A stretch of DNA of 5,787 nt from Bacillota bacterium (GTDB lineage: Bacteria; Bacillota_A; Clostridia; DSM-8532), in the NCBI GenBank assembly GCA_023424865.1, contig JAFADM010000057.1, positions 1 through 5,787 of the forward strand, written 5' to 3'. Below are positions 1 through 5,427 of the stretch, piece after piece. A program made the translations under genes and the position numbers. Under the pieces are notes generated by a model, which saw only the letters and a list, made by a program, of their open reading frames with translations, had not been told where the DNA came from and did no database searches. Each line of letters opens with the position of its first letter. Positions within the stretch are counted from its first letter, which is position 1.

Positions 1-36
1 GGTTATGTGTTAAGTAGCTTACTTTAAGTTACTTAT

Positions 37-65
37 ATTATAAGGATTTAAAAGGAAAAAGTCAA
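37..65 (-). promoter_or_regulatory. Leftward sigma-A-type promoter, probably for lexA outside the window
   Basis: Read on the minus strand, TTGACT (65-60) and a perfect TATAAT (42-37) are separated by exactly 17 bp. Transcription would start near position 30 and leave the window, and no start codon is visible in the remaining bases. In Bacillus and relatives lexA is divergent from yneA and autoregulated. A LexA-like box (64-75) overlaps this -35 element, so lexA is the best guess for the gene just off the left edge. That identity is inferred from gene order only. Confidence 0.7.
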
Positions 66-75
66 ACAAATGTTC
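64..75. promoter_or_regulatory. lexA box: LexA (SOS) box, slightly degenerate
   Basis: The site reads AAACAAATGTTC on the plus strand, or CGAACATTTGTTTG with flanks on the minus strand. It matches the Firmicute GAAC-N4-GTTC pattern with one half-site mismatch. It overlaps the -35 element of the leftward promoter, where bound LexA would block transcription of the divergent gene. Its centre is 29 bp from the next box. Confidence 0.65.
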
Positions 76-83
76 GATTTATG

Positions 84-115
84 TTGACAAAAGAACAGAT
101 GTTCTGTAATATAAT
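84..115 (+). promoter_or_regulatory. Promoter of the yneA-like gene
   Basis: A perfect -35 TTGACA (84-89) is followed after 17 bp by TAATAT (107-112), which overlaps TATAAT (110-115). The start site would fall near 119-122, giving a leader of about 110 nt before the LysM gene. A LexA box sits between the two hexamers and another lies at or just after the start site, so it should be tightly repressed until SOS induction. Confidence 0.75.
93..104. promoter_or_regulatory. lexA box: LexA (SOS) box, perfect palindromic half-sites
   Basis: The site is GAACAGATGTTC, with exact GAAC and GTTC half-sites spaced by 4. It lies inside the spacer between the -35 and -10 elements of the rightward promoter, where bound LexA would exclude RNA polymerase. 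Confidence 0.88.
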
Positions 116-123
116 TCTTGTAA

Positions 124-135
124 GAACATTTGTTC
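124..135. promoter_or_regulatory. lexA box: LexA (SOS) box, perfect palindromic half-sites
   Basis: The site is GAACATTTGTTC inside the longer dyad AAGAACATTTGTTCTT. It lies at or just downstream of the predicted transcription start. Its centre is 31 bp (about three helical turns) from the 93-104 box, so two LexA dimers could sit on nearly the same DNA face. Confidence 0.88.
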
Positions 136-195
136 TTCAAGGAAGTTATAGCCGTTTTAGGGCAGGAATTGCCGGAATGCCGGGGGGATCGGCAC

Positions 196-222
196 ATGGC
201 AAATGACCCTTTGGGTTACTGA
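196..222 (+). CDS. Possible 8-codon upstream ORF (leader peptide) ahead of the LysM gene
   Basis: An ATG at 196 is preceded by a purine run, GGGGGGAT (182-189), at suitable spacing. It opens the short frame MANDPLGY, ending at TGA 220-222. The stop overlaps the Shine-Dalgarno sequence GAGGTG (221-226) of the LysM gene, so a ribosome finishing here would be positioned over that site, as in translational coupling. The purine run lies largely in the loop of a small hairpin (TGCCG 178-182 with CGGCA 190-194). There is no independent evidence of translation, and an ORF this short can arise by chance. Confidence 0.3.
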   Translation: MANDPLGY

Positions 223-226
223 GGTG
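221..226 (+). promoter_or_regulatory. Ribosome binding site deciding the start of the LysM gene
   Basis: GAGGTG ends 6 nt before the ATG at 233, with GAGG itself 8 nt away. It is too close to the in-frame ATG at 227, and the in-frame ATG at 203 has only the more distant G-rich run behind it. The 233 start also places arginine and lysine residues directly at the N-terminus, as expected for a signal peptide. Confidence 0.7.
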
Positions 227-232
227 ATGGTT

Positions 233-517
233 ATGAGAAGACGCTATCGGTTAAAAAACAAAAGACGTTTTGCTGCTTTTCTCTTTTGTATTTTGCTTCT
301 GCCGTTACTTATTCTCTCTTCAATGAATGTTCGGGCTGAAACAATCAATGAGCCTAATCTTCAAACCATAAAGGTCGATGCGGGGGATACACTCTGGGAA
401 ATTGCCTCCGAACTGTCCGGTAAGCGTGATGTGCGTCAGGTTGTCTATGAGATAAAAAAACTCAATCAACTGAACAATGACGTTATTTATGGTGGTCAAT
501 GGCTTAAGCTTCCTTGA
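233..517 (+). CDS. yneA: Secreted LysM protein, YneA-like SOS cell-division suppressor
   Basis: The product is 94 aa. Residues 1-12 are strongly basic (MRRRYRLKNKRR), 13-30 form a hydrophobic segment (LFCILLLPLLIL), and VRA at 33-35 is a plausible signal-peptidase site. Residues about 45-94 form one LysM domain: the IKVDAGDTLWEIASELSG start is typical, and NNDVIYGGQWLKLP closes it. LysM domains bind peptidoglycan. In Bacillus, YneA (about 105 aa, same N-terminal anchor plus LysM layout) is secreted and delays septation while DNA is repaired. The assignment rests on architecture, size and the two perfect LexA boxes in its promoter, because the family is poorly conserved in sequence. The partners yneB and ynzC do not follow, so the gene appears monocistronic, ending at the terminator at 645-674. 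Alternative in-frame starts at 203 and 227 have poorer ribosome-site spacing. Confidence 0.82.
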   Translation: MRRRYRLKNKRRFAAFLFCILLLPLLILSSMNVRAETINEPNLQTIKVDAGDTLWEIASELSGKRDVRQVVYEIKKLNQLNNDVIYGGQWLKLP

Positions 518-553
518 TATTAGTCCTTCCCAATAAACCCAATCCAAAATAAA

Positions 554-608
554 CCTGTCTTTATCTATTATTGGAGGGGTCTACGGCATCCCTTTATAAA
601 AGAACAGG
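554..608 (+). other. Potential folded RNA segment in the yneA/ACT intergenic region
   Basis: The 297-bp gene-free stretch 518-814 holds this foldable segment and the terminator at 645-674. CCTGTCTTT (554-562) can pair with AAAG (599-602) and ACAGG (604-608) around one bulged A. Inside, GGGGT (576-580) can pair with ATCCC (588-592), one pair being G-U, around the loop CTACGGC. I do not recognise a riboswitch, T-box or known small RNA here. It may be only the untranslated tail of the yneA transcript. A weak promoter-like pair (TTGGAG 571-576, TATAAA 595-600, spacer 18) overlaps it and could start a transcript of about 65 nt ending at the terminator. Confidence 0.25.
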
Positions 609-644
609 CATAATGTGCTAAAAAGGTGTCATAGACAAGCCCGT

Positions 645-674
645 TCCGCCCTCTTAAAAGGGCGGATTTTTTTT
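645..674 (+). terminator. Rho-independent terminator after the LysM gene
   Basis: TCCGCCCT (645-652) pairs perfectly with AGGGCGGA (659-666) around a 6-nt loop, CTTAAA, and eight T residues follow directly (667-674). This is a canonical strong intrinsic terminator. It lies 128 bp after the LysM stop and 141 bp before the ACT gene start, so it separates the two transcription units. An attenuator role for the ACT gene would need a promoter between 518 and 645 and an antiterminator, neither of which is clear. Confidence 0.9.
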
Positions 675-800
675 CATAATGAAAAGTGGGTATGGGTTTC
701 ATAAATGCATCATATTTTCTATTATCCTTATTTTATCTCATGATTTCTGTGGTAATACAGACTCCTATTCTACTAATAGATATAGGGGAAGCTCATGGCA

Positions 801-810
801 GGAGAGGTGA
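801..810 (+). promoter_or_regulatory. Ribosome binding site deciding the start of the ACT gene
   Basis: GGAGAGGTGA ends 4 nt before the ATG at 815 and is a strong Shine-Dalgarno match. The same frame is open back to a GTG at 686 and an ATG at 692. That extension would add an unusual hydrophobic stretch before the ACT fold and has no ribosome site, so 815 is the better start. Confidence 0.8.
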
Positions 811-814
811 TACT

Positions 815-1216
815 ATGCTTGTAAGTCAGGTTTCTGTTTATCTTGAAAATCAAAAAGGCCGCATAACAGAGGTTTGCCGCCTTTTAAAAGAGCAGGGGAT
901 TCGAATTGAAGCCTTGTCGATATGGGACACTACCGATCCCCTTATACTGAGAATGGTTGCAGATAAGCCGGACAGAGCCGTAGCTGTGCTGAAAGCAAAA
1001 GGTTTTGCAGTTGGTATAACACAAGTGCTGGCCGTTGGTACCAGGGGCTGGCCTGGAGGATTGCCGGAGGTAATAAGCCGCCTTGAAGAAAACGGCGTCG
1101 GTATTGAATACCTGTACGCCGCAATTGCTCCAAGGGAGGATAAATCCGATGTATTGATGAAGGTTGAGGATCCCCATGGTGCCATGGAGCTGTTAAGAGA
1201 TTCCTTAGTTTTATGA
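815..1216 (+). CDS. Tandem ACT-domain amino-acid-binding protein
   Basis: The product is 133 aa and consists of little more than two ACT-type beta-alpha-beta units. The first, residues about 3-70, begins QVSVYLENQKGRITEVCRLL, where the NQKGRI turn is the usual ligand-loop position. The second, about 72-130, contains GWPGGLPEVISRLEENGVGIEYLYA. ACT domains bind small ligands, usually amino acids, and regulate enzymes or transcription. No catalytic or DNA-binding domain is attached, so this is probably a free-standing sensor or regulatory subunit acting in the cytoplasm. Such small ACT proteins are common in Clostridia, often near acyl-CoA ligase genes, but no such partner lies here and the ligand cannot be told. 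Its stop (TGA 1214-1216) overlaps the convergent prfC end. No good promoter is visible between 675 and 800; TTTCAT (697-702) with TATTAT (720-725) at 17 bp is a weak candidate. Confidence 0.85.
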   Translation: MLVSQVSVYLENQKGRITEVCRLLKEQGIRIEALSIWDTTDPLILRMVADKPDRAVAVLKAKGFAVGITQVLAVGTRGWPGGLPEVISRLEENGVGIEYLYAAIAPREDKSDVLMKVEDPHGAMELLRDSLVL

Positions 1217-1247
1217 AATATCTCTTAACACCAGATTTTTGTTTTTA
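1191..1247 (+). terminator. Perfect 11-bp inverted repeat over both stop codons, putative terminator
   Basis: TGTTAAGAGAT (1191-1201) is repeated as its exact reverse complement, ATCTCTTAACA (1220-1230), around an 18-nt loop holding the stop codons of the ACT gene (TGA 1214-1216) and prfC (TAA on the minus strand, 1213-1211). On the plus strand a T-rich run (ATTTTTGTTTTTA, about 1235-1247) follows after four bases, so it could end ACT transcription, though the gap and long loop make it non-canonical. No T-run follows on the minus strand. Each arm is coding: it gives LLRDS near the ACT C-terminus and VLRDIS at the RF3 C-terminus. Confidence 0.45.
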
Positions 1248-2800
1248 TCCAAGGCCCATTGAATGGACCATTCGTTTTCAAAAAGCAGAACAAAATGGTT
1301 GTGATTATCCTCAACCAGCATGGTGGAGGAGGTGGTGTTAAGCTCTCTTGGGTCACCGTTGCATTCCACTATCCAGCGGGCATAATGATAATTAAGCTGG
1401 TTCATACGTATATCCGCTGAATATTCGTTCTTAAGGCGATATTCCAGGACCTCAAACTGGAGTACACCGACAGCGCCGATGATGAATTCCTCCAGCCCAA
1501 TATCAGGCTGTTTGAATATCTGAATGGCTCCTTCTTCGGAAAGCTGGGTAATTCCCTTCATAAACTGCTTGCGCTTCATGGTATCCTTAGCGGATATTCT
1601 GGCAAAATGCTCGGCAGGGAAGGAGGGAATGCCTTTAAATTGGAGGCCGCCATTGGTGCTCAGCGTATCGCCTATACGGAAGATACCCGGATCAAAAAGA
1701 CCAATAATATCACCGGCATAGGCAGTCTCAACAATTTCTCTTTCCTGGGCCATAAATTGCTGGGGCTGTGCCAGGCGGACAGGTTTTCCCGTACTGCTGT
1801 GTATAACCTGCATCCCTTTATTAAAGATGCCGGAGCATATTCTTAAGAAGGCGATGCGATCCCGGTGGCTGGGATTCATATTGGCCTGTATTTTGAAAAT
1901 AAATCCGGTAAAATCCGAATCCTGGGCTTGAACAGGAGTTTCTTCAAAATGACGTTCACCAGGAGGCGGTGATACATTGAGGAATTCTTCCAGAAATGGC
2001 TCGACACCGAAGTTAGTCATGGCACTGCCGAAAAAGATAGGAGTAAGCTCGCCACGTGATACCTTGCCTAAATCAAAATTATCCCCTGCCATATCCAGAA
2101 GTTCAATTTCGTCTACCAGTCTGGAATAATAGGGTTCGCCCAAAAGCTCTTTAAATACAGGATCATCCACACCGCCCTTGGAGGATCGTACGATGGTCTG
2201 ACCATGGGAGTTATCCCCTGTAAAAAGCTCTATCTGACGTCTGTTGCGGTGATACACTCCTTTAAAGTCACCGTCAATGCCTATGGGCCAATTAACGGGA
2301 TAGGAGCGTATGCCAAGTACATCCTCTATTTCCTGCATGAGAGAAATGGGATCCTTGCTGGCACGATCCATTTTATTAACAAAGGTAAAAATAGGAATAC
2401 CACGCATTTTACATACATGAAAAAGCTTAATGGTCTGTGTTTCCACACCCTTGGCTCCGTCAATCAGCATGACTGCGCTGTCAGCAGCTACCAGAGTACG
2501 GTAAGTATCTTCACTGAAGTCCTGGTGGCCCGGCGTATCCAAAATATTTATGCAATAACCTTCGTAATTAAACTGCATGACACTGGAGGTAACAGAAATA
2601 CCGCGCTGCTTTTCAATTTCCATCCAGTCCGAAACAGCGTGGCGAGAGGCTTTGCGGGCCTTAACCGATCCTGCCATATGAATGGCGCCTCCGTAAAGCA
2701 GAAGCTTTTCGGTAAGTGTTGTTTTACCCGCGTCGGGATGTGATATAATCGCAAAGGTCCTGCGACGTTCGATTTCTTTTATGATTTCTTCTTTAACCAC
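1211..2800 (-). CDS. prfC: Peptide chain release factor 3 (RF3), GTPase
   Basis: The product is 529 aa, the same length as E. coli RF3, so it is complete. RF3 is a translational GTPase that speeds the removal of RF1 or RF2 from the ribosome after peptide release and contributes to quality control. All G motifs are visible: G1 HPDAGKTT (21-28), G2 region RGISVTSS (66-73), G3 DTPGH (88-92), G4 NKMD (142-145) and G5 GSA (258-260). The RF3-type insert and domains II and III follow, with QIFKQPDIGLEEFIIGAVGVLQFEVLEYRL near the C-terminus, a stretch typical of RF3. The RF3-like DWMEIEKQRGISVTSSVMQF run separates it from EF-G and tetracycline-resistance proteins. The start codon is GTG (2800-2798), with AAAGGG about 7 nt upstream. 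RF3 is patchily distributed in Firmicutes. The gene stands alone, divergent from proA and overlapping the convergent ACT gene by 6 bp. Confidence 0.96.
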   Translation of the reverse strand: MVKEEIIKEIERRRTFAIISHPDAGKTTLTEKLLLYGGAIHMAGSVKARKASRHAVSDWMEIEKQRGISVTSSVMQFNYEGYCINILDTPGHQDFSEDTYRTLVAADSAVMLIDGAKGVETQTIKLFHVCKMRGIPIFTFVNKMDRASKDPISLMQEIEDVLGIRSYPVNWPIGIDGDFKGVYHRNRRQIELFTGDNSHGQTIVRSSKGGVDDPVFKELLGEPYYSRLVDEIELLDMAGDNFDLGKVSRGELTPIFFGSAMTNFGVEPFLEEFLNVSPPPGERHFEETPVQAQDSDFTGFIFKIQANMNPSHRDRIAFLRICSGIFNKGMQVIHSSTGKPVRLAQPQQFMAQEREIVETAYAGDIIGLFDPGIFRIGDTLSTNGGLQFKGIPSFPAEHFARISAKDTMKRKQFMKGITQLSEEGAIQIFKQPDIGLEEFIIGAVGVLQFEVLEYRLKNEYSADIRMNQLNYHYARWIVECNGDPRELNTTSSTMLVEDNHNHFVLLFENEWSIQWALDKNKNLVLRDIS

Positions 2801-2874
2801 TTGAGATCCCTTTCTGCGATAGTACTTTTAGAAGGCCTGTAAGGGCTTTAACAGGCACAAGACATACAAATTAT

Positions 2875-2903
2875 ATGATAGCGTCCGTGGCGTCTTACGT
2901 CAA
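2875..2903 (-). promoter_or_regulatory. Probable prfC promoter
   Basis: On the minus strand TTGACG (2903-2898) and TATCAT (2880-2875) are separated by 17 bp. A TATAAT overlaps slightly downstream (2875-2870). Transcription would begin near 2866. The leader to the GTG start contains a possible hairpin: GCCTGT (2835-2840) with ACAGGC (2851-2856), loop 10 nt, no T-run. No recognised riboswitch was seen. Confidence 0.55.
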
Positions 2904-2992
2904 GGAGTAGCTTAAATCACGGCGATTGAGATACGGAAGATAAATAAATGACAAAGTTAAATCAATGAATTAAGGCGGCTCAAAGGGCATTA

Positions 2993-3022
2993 ATGACAGG
3001 AGACGGCTTTTTATGCTATATT
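2993..3022 (+). promoter_or_regulatory. Probable proA promoter
   Basis: ATGACA (2993-2998, one mismatch to TTGACA) is followed after 18 bp by TATATT (3017-3022). This gives a start near 3029 and a leader of about 60 nt. An alternative -10 (TATAAG or TATAAA, about 3042-3055) lacks a good -35. No T-box or other proline-responsive leader is visible between 2904 and 3090. Confidence 0.4.
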
Positions 3023-3090
3023 ACATAAGAGAGACTTTATTTATAAGATTATAAAGGCTAACAAAGAGATCAGGAAGGCGGTTTATTGCC

Positions 3091-4380
3091 ATGGAAATAA
3101 AGGAACTGGCTAAAAATGCAAAAAAAGCGGCTATTCAGCTGTCAGGACTCCGTTCTGACGATAAGGACAAAGGTTTACTGGCCATTGCCAAAGCCCTTGA
3201 AGAAGACCGGGAGCTCATACTTCGTGCCAACGAGGAGGATATGGCTCAGGCGGAGGGAGAAAGTCTTGCCGCACCTTTATTGAAACGTCTTCGCTTTGAC
3301 GAAAGAAAACTGGATGATGTTATTGAGGGTATAAAGAGTCTTTTGGAGCTTCCGGATCCGGTGGGTAAAACCCTGCTGTCAACTGAGCTGGATAAGGGGC
3401 TTGAGCTATACCGAATTAGCTGTCCTATCGGTGTCATTGGTATCATTTTTGAGTCCCGCCCCGATGCATTGGTTCAAATATCCACCTTGTGCTTAAAGAG
3501 CGGCAACGGTGTGCTTTTAAAGGGTGGCAGAGAGGCTGCAAGAACAAATAAAGCGCTTTATAATGCTATTGTGAAGGGCTCTTTGAAGGCAGGCCTTCCC
3601 TCGGGCTGGATTGTCCTTATGGAAAACAGAGAGGATGTCAATGCCATGCTCAAGATGGACGGTTACGTGGATCTTATTATTCCAAGAGGTTCCAATGCAT
3701 TTGTACAGTATATTATGGATAATAGCCGCATTCCGGTTATGGGCCATGCAGACGGCATCTGCCACTGTTATGTTGATAAGGCGGCGGATCTCACTAAGGC
3801 CGTTGCTATTGTAACAGACAGCAAAACCCAATATGTGGCCGTGTGCAACGCTTTGGAAACCCTTCTCGTCCATGAGGAGGCAGCAAAAGCGTTTCTTCCC
3901 CTTCTTAAGACAGCTCTGGATGAAAAACAGGTGCTGCTAAAGGGATGTGACAAAACCAGAACCATCATCGATTGCAAGCCGGCAGAGGAAGAAGATTGGA
4001 AAACCGAATACCTTGACTATATTTTGTCCATAAAGGTGGTTTCTTCACTGGAGGAAGCTGTGGAGCATGTAAATACCTACGGCTCGGGCCATACGGATGC
4101 CATTGTTTCTGAGGATGCTTCGGCAGTGGACTATTTTTTAAGCTATGTGGATTCGGGTAATGTGTTTGCAAACTGCTCCACCCGCTTCAGCGACGGCTTT
4201 AAATATGGGTTCGGGGCCGAGGTCGGCATAAGCACCAACAAGCTCCATGCCAGAGGCCCTGTAGGACTTGACGGGCTTGTAACCTATAAATACAAGCTGT
4301 TTGGAAACGGGCATATAGTGGCGGATTATTCTGAAAAAAGAAAGCATTTTACCCATAAGACCATAGAGCGTTCTCATTAA
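3091..4380 (+). CDS. proA: Glutamate-5-semialdehyde dehydrogenase (gamma-glutamyl phosphate reductase)
   Basis: The product is 429 aa (E. coli ProA is 417). ProA reduces gamma-glutamyl phosphate with NADPH to glutamate-5-semialdehyde, the second step of proline synthesis, and belongs to the aldehyde dehydrogenase superfamily. The catalytic cysteine is C252 in VAVCNALETLLVH. Other hallmarks are PIGVIGIIFESRPDALVQ (112-129), LLKGGREAARTN, IPVMGHADGICH around 219-221, and STRFSDGFKYGFGAEVGIST from S363. These motifs look more like the ProA half of plant and animal P5C synthase (FESRPDALVQ, KGG.EA..SN, HADGICH, CNA.ETLLVH) than like enterobacterial ProA. The ATG at 3091 has AAGGCGG 9 nt upstream. 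proB, its usual partner, is not in the window. The gene is flanked by divergent prfC and ends at the terminator at 4436-4473, so it looks monocistronic. Confidence 0.96.
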   Translation: MEIKELAKNAKKAAIQLSGLRSDDKDKGLLAIAKALEEDRELILRANEEDMAQAEGESLAAPLLKRLRFDERKLDDVIEGIKSLLELPDPVGKTLLSTELDKGLELYRISCPIGVIGIIFESRPDALVQISTLCLKSGNGVLLKGGREAARTNKALYNAIVKGSLKAGLPSGWIVLMENREDVNAMLKMDGYVDLIIPRGSNAFVQYIMDNSRIPVMGHADGICHCYVDKAADLTKAVAIVTDSKTQYVAVCNALETLLVHEEAAKAFLPLLKTALDEKQVLLKGCDKTRTIIDCKPAEEEDWKTEYLDYILSIKVVSSLEEAVEHVNTYGSGHTDAIVSEDASAVDYFLSYVDSGNVFANCSTRFSDGFKYGFGAEVGISTNKLHARGPVGLDGLVTYKYKLFGNGHIVADYSEKRKHFTHKTIERSH

Positions 4381-4435
4381 AGAGCGAGGTTATCGAAAAA
4401 TTAACTATATAAAAATCGTATTTAATAAATGAATT

Positions 4436-4473
4436 AAAAAGGAGCGCTTCTTATCATGGAAGAGCTCCTTTTT
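4436..4473. terminator. Bidirectional intrinsic terminator between proA and the MBL gene
   Basis: AAAAAGGAGC (4436-4445) pairs perfectly with GCTCCTTTTT (4464-4473). After one G/A mismatch, CTTC (4447-4450) pairs with GAAG (4459-4462) around the loop TTATCATG. The A/T arms give a T-run on each strand, so it can end proA rightward and the hydrolase gene leftward. It lies 55 bp after the proA stop and 36 bp after the hydrolase stop. Confidence 0.88.
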
Positions 4474-4509
4474 AAGTGCTTATAAGATGGGGAAAAGGGG
4501 AGTTTGTGG

Positions 4510-5253
4510 TCACAAAGAAAAGTGGCGACCTCTTGCATCAATGGGCAGTACTTTTTCCAAAAGAGGATTAGCTTTTGCTCTGTCCTTTAATTCGTTCATA
4601 ATGCTGTAATTTTCCCAGAAGTGCAGTGGGAAAACGGTTTTAACCTCAACCTGATTAAGAAAATATTCAATACCCAGAAAAGCTGCATCTTCCTGACGAG
4701 GATCCAGCGGCACAAAGGCGAGATCAAGGGAGCTGCCTTTTAACAGGGAAATCTCTTTTTTAAAGCGTGCAGCCATGTTCTTATTCCATGCCTCGTCCTC
4801 TTCGTTCCAGTGCCACCAGTGAAGATCACCTGCATGATAAAGCTTAAAGCCCTCCAGGTCTAAAATAAAGGCAATACCTAAATCCGTGGAACGAAGAGCC
4901 TTCACCTTAAGCTCTCCCCACTGTATTTCTTCATGTGCCTTAATCACAGTGACCTTGTCTGTCACATACTTTTTTGATATGTCCTTGGAAAAAAAGTAAT
5001 GAATGTCAGCAAAATGGTCCTGCCAGGAAAGAATAACAGGATTAAAATGATCTCCATGCTTATGAGAGCTGAAAACACGAACCTTCTTTGTTTTAAATGC
5101 CTGAGGCCATAAAGTGTTCCAGGAGTATTGAGGAGATAGGGGATCCTGGGGAACCGGCTCATCCTTGAAATAATCAAACAGGAGGAGATAATCCCTTATT
5201 TCAACGGCAAAGCAGCTGTGATGCAGAAACCATACGTTTATATCATTGCTCAT
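4510..5253 (-). CDS. Metallo-beta-lactamase-fold metal-dependent hydrolase, substrate unknown
   Basis: The product is 247 aa, cytoplasmic, with no signal peptide. The N-terminus (INVWFLHHSCFAVEIRDYLLLFDYF) is the usual first beta-hairpin of UlaG-like (COG2220-type) MBL-fold proteins. Metal ligands are visible: the HxHxDH motif as H64-K-H66-G-D68-H69, then HAGD (H140, D143) inside HAGDLHWWHW, and H211 in FPLHFWEN. Together these support a binuclear metal site, probably zinc or manganese. Members hydrolyse phosphoesters, lactones or amides, and nothing here fixes the substrate. The WWHW stretch after HAGD seems characteristic of a Clostridia subgroup. The ATG at 5253-5251 has AAGGTGA (5263-5257) 3 nt upstream (plus strand TCACCTT). 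It ends at TGA 4512-4510 and converges on proA, sharing the terminator at 4436-4473. Confidence 0.88.
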   Translation of the reverse strand: MSNDINVWFLHHSCFAVEIRDYLLLFDYFKDEPVPQDPLSPQYSWNTLWPQAFKTKKVRVFSSHKHGDHFNPVILSWQDHFADIHYFFSKDISKKYVTDKVTVIKAHEEIQWGELKVKALRSTDLGIAFILDLEGFKLYHAGDLHWWHWNEEDEAWNKNMAARFKKEISLLKGSSLDLAFVPLDPRQEDAAFLGIEYFLNQVEVKTVFPLHFWENYSIMNELKDRAKANPLLEKVLPIDARGRHFSL

Positions 5254-5287
5254 AATTCACCTTAATTACCTTATCAACTCAGATTAC

Positions 5288-5370
5288 TTAAGTTCAACCA
5301 AATAAAATAAATGGTAAAACGCTCAAGTTCAATAAAACGAAATATAAGAGTTAAATTAATCAAGTTTAAC
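5288..5370. repeat. Three spaced TYAAGTTYAAY repeats upstream of the MBL gene
   Basis: The copies are TTAAGTTCAAC (5288-5298), TCAAGTTCAAT (5323-5333) and TCAAGTTTAAC (5360-5370), at intervals of 35 and 37 bp. Read on the minus strand they give TTGAAC, TTGAAC and TTAAAC, each a possible -35 element. They could be serial promoters, operator half-sites or chance similarity in AT-rich DNA. Confidence 0.4.
5304..5369 (-). promoter_or_regulatory. Candidate promoters for the MBL-fold gene
   Basis: Two minus-strand hexamer pairs have 17-bp spacers: TTAAAC (5369-5364) with TATATT (5346-5341), and TTGAAC (5332-5327) with TATTTT (5309-5304). The first has the better -10, the second the better -35. Both point toward the start at 5253. 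The region is so AT-rich that chance matches are expected. Confidence 0.35.
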
Positions 5371-5427
5371 TAAAAAAGTAAAATTTATATCAATTAAAAT
5401 TGCAGCCATTTACTTAAACGAATCTGG

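Noticed and set aside
203..232. Longer start (ATG 203) for the LysM protein
   Set aside because: It would add ten residues (MTLWVTEVMV) before the basic signal-peptide start and use a distant ribosome site; ATG 233 has well-spaced GAGGTG.
554..608. Purine, guanidine-II or other known riboswitch
   Set aside because: The loop CTACGGC and the GGGGT stem recall parts of known classes, but the required second hairpin or conserved junction sequences are missing.
686..814. N-terminal extension of the ACT protein with a hydrophobic segment
   Set aside because: The frame is open from GTG 686, but there is no ribosome site there, while GGAGAGGTGA stands just before ATG 815 and the ACT fold begins directly after it.
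1174..1187. CCATGG-TG-CCATGG dyad near the end of the ACT gene
   Set aside because: It is short, encodes ordinary residues (PHGAM), and no regulator with such a site is suggested; likely chance.
2204..2743. 179-aa plus-strand open frame inside prfC
   Set aside because: It is antisense to a region with clear RF3 GTPase motifs and has no recognisable domain or ribosome site; it is a shadow of the real gene.
2801..3090. T-box or amino-acid-responsive leader ahead of proA
   Set aside because: No T-box core sequence and no terminator/antiterminator pair could be found in this region.
3517..3873. 118-aa minus-strand open frame inside proA
   Set aside because: It lies opposite conserved ProA sequence including the catalytic cysteine region and shows no motif of its own.
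4503..4516. TTTGTG-GT-CACAAA dyad at the stop of the MBL-fold gene
   Set aside because: It resembles a small operator, but lies at a gene's 3' end between convergent genes, away from any promoter.
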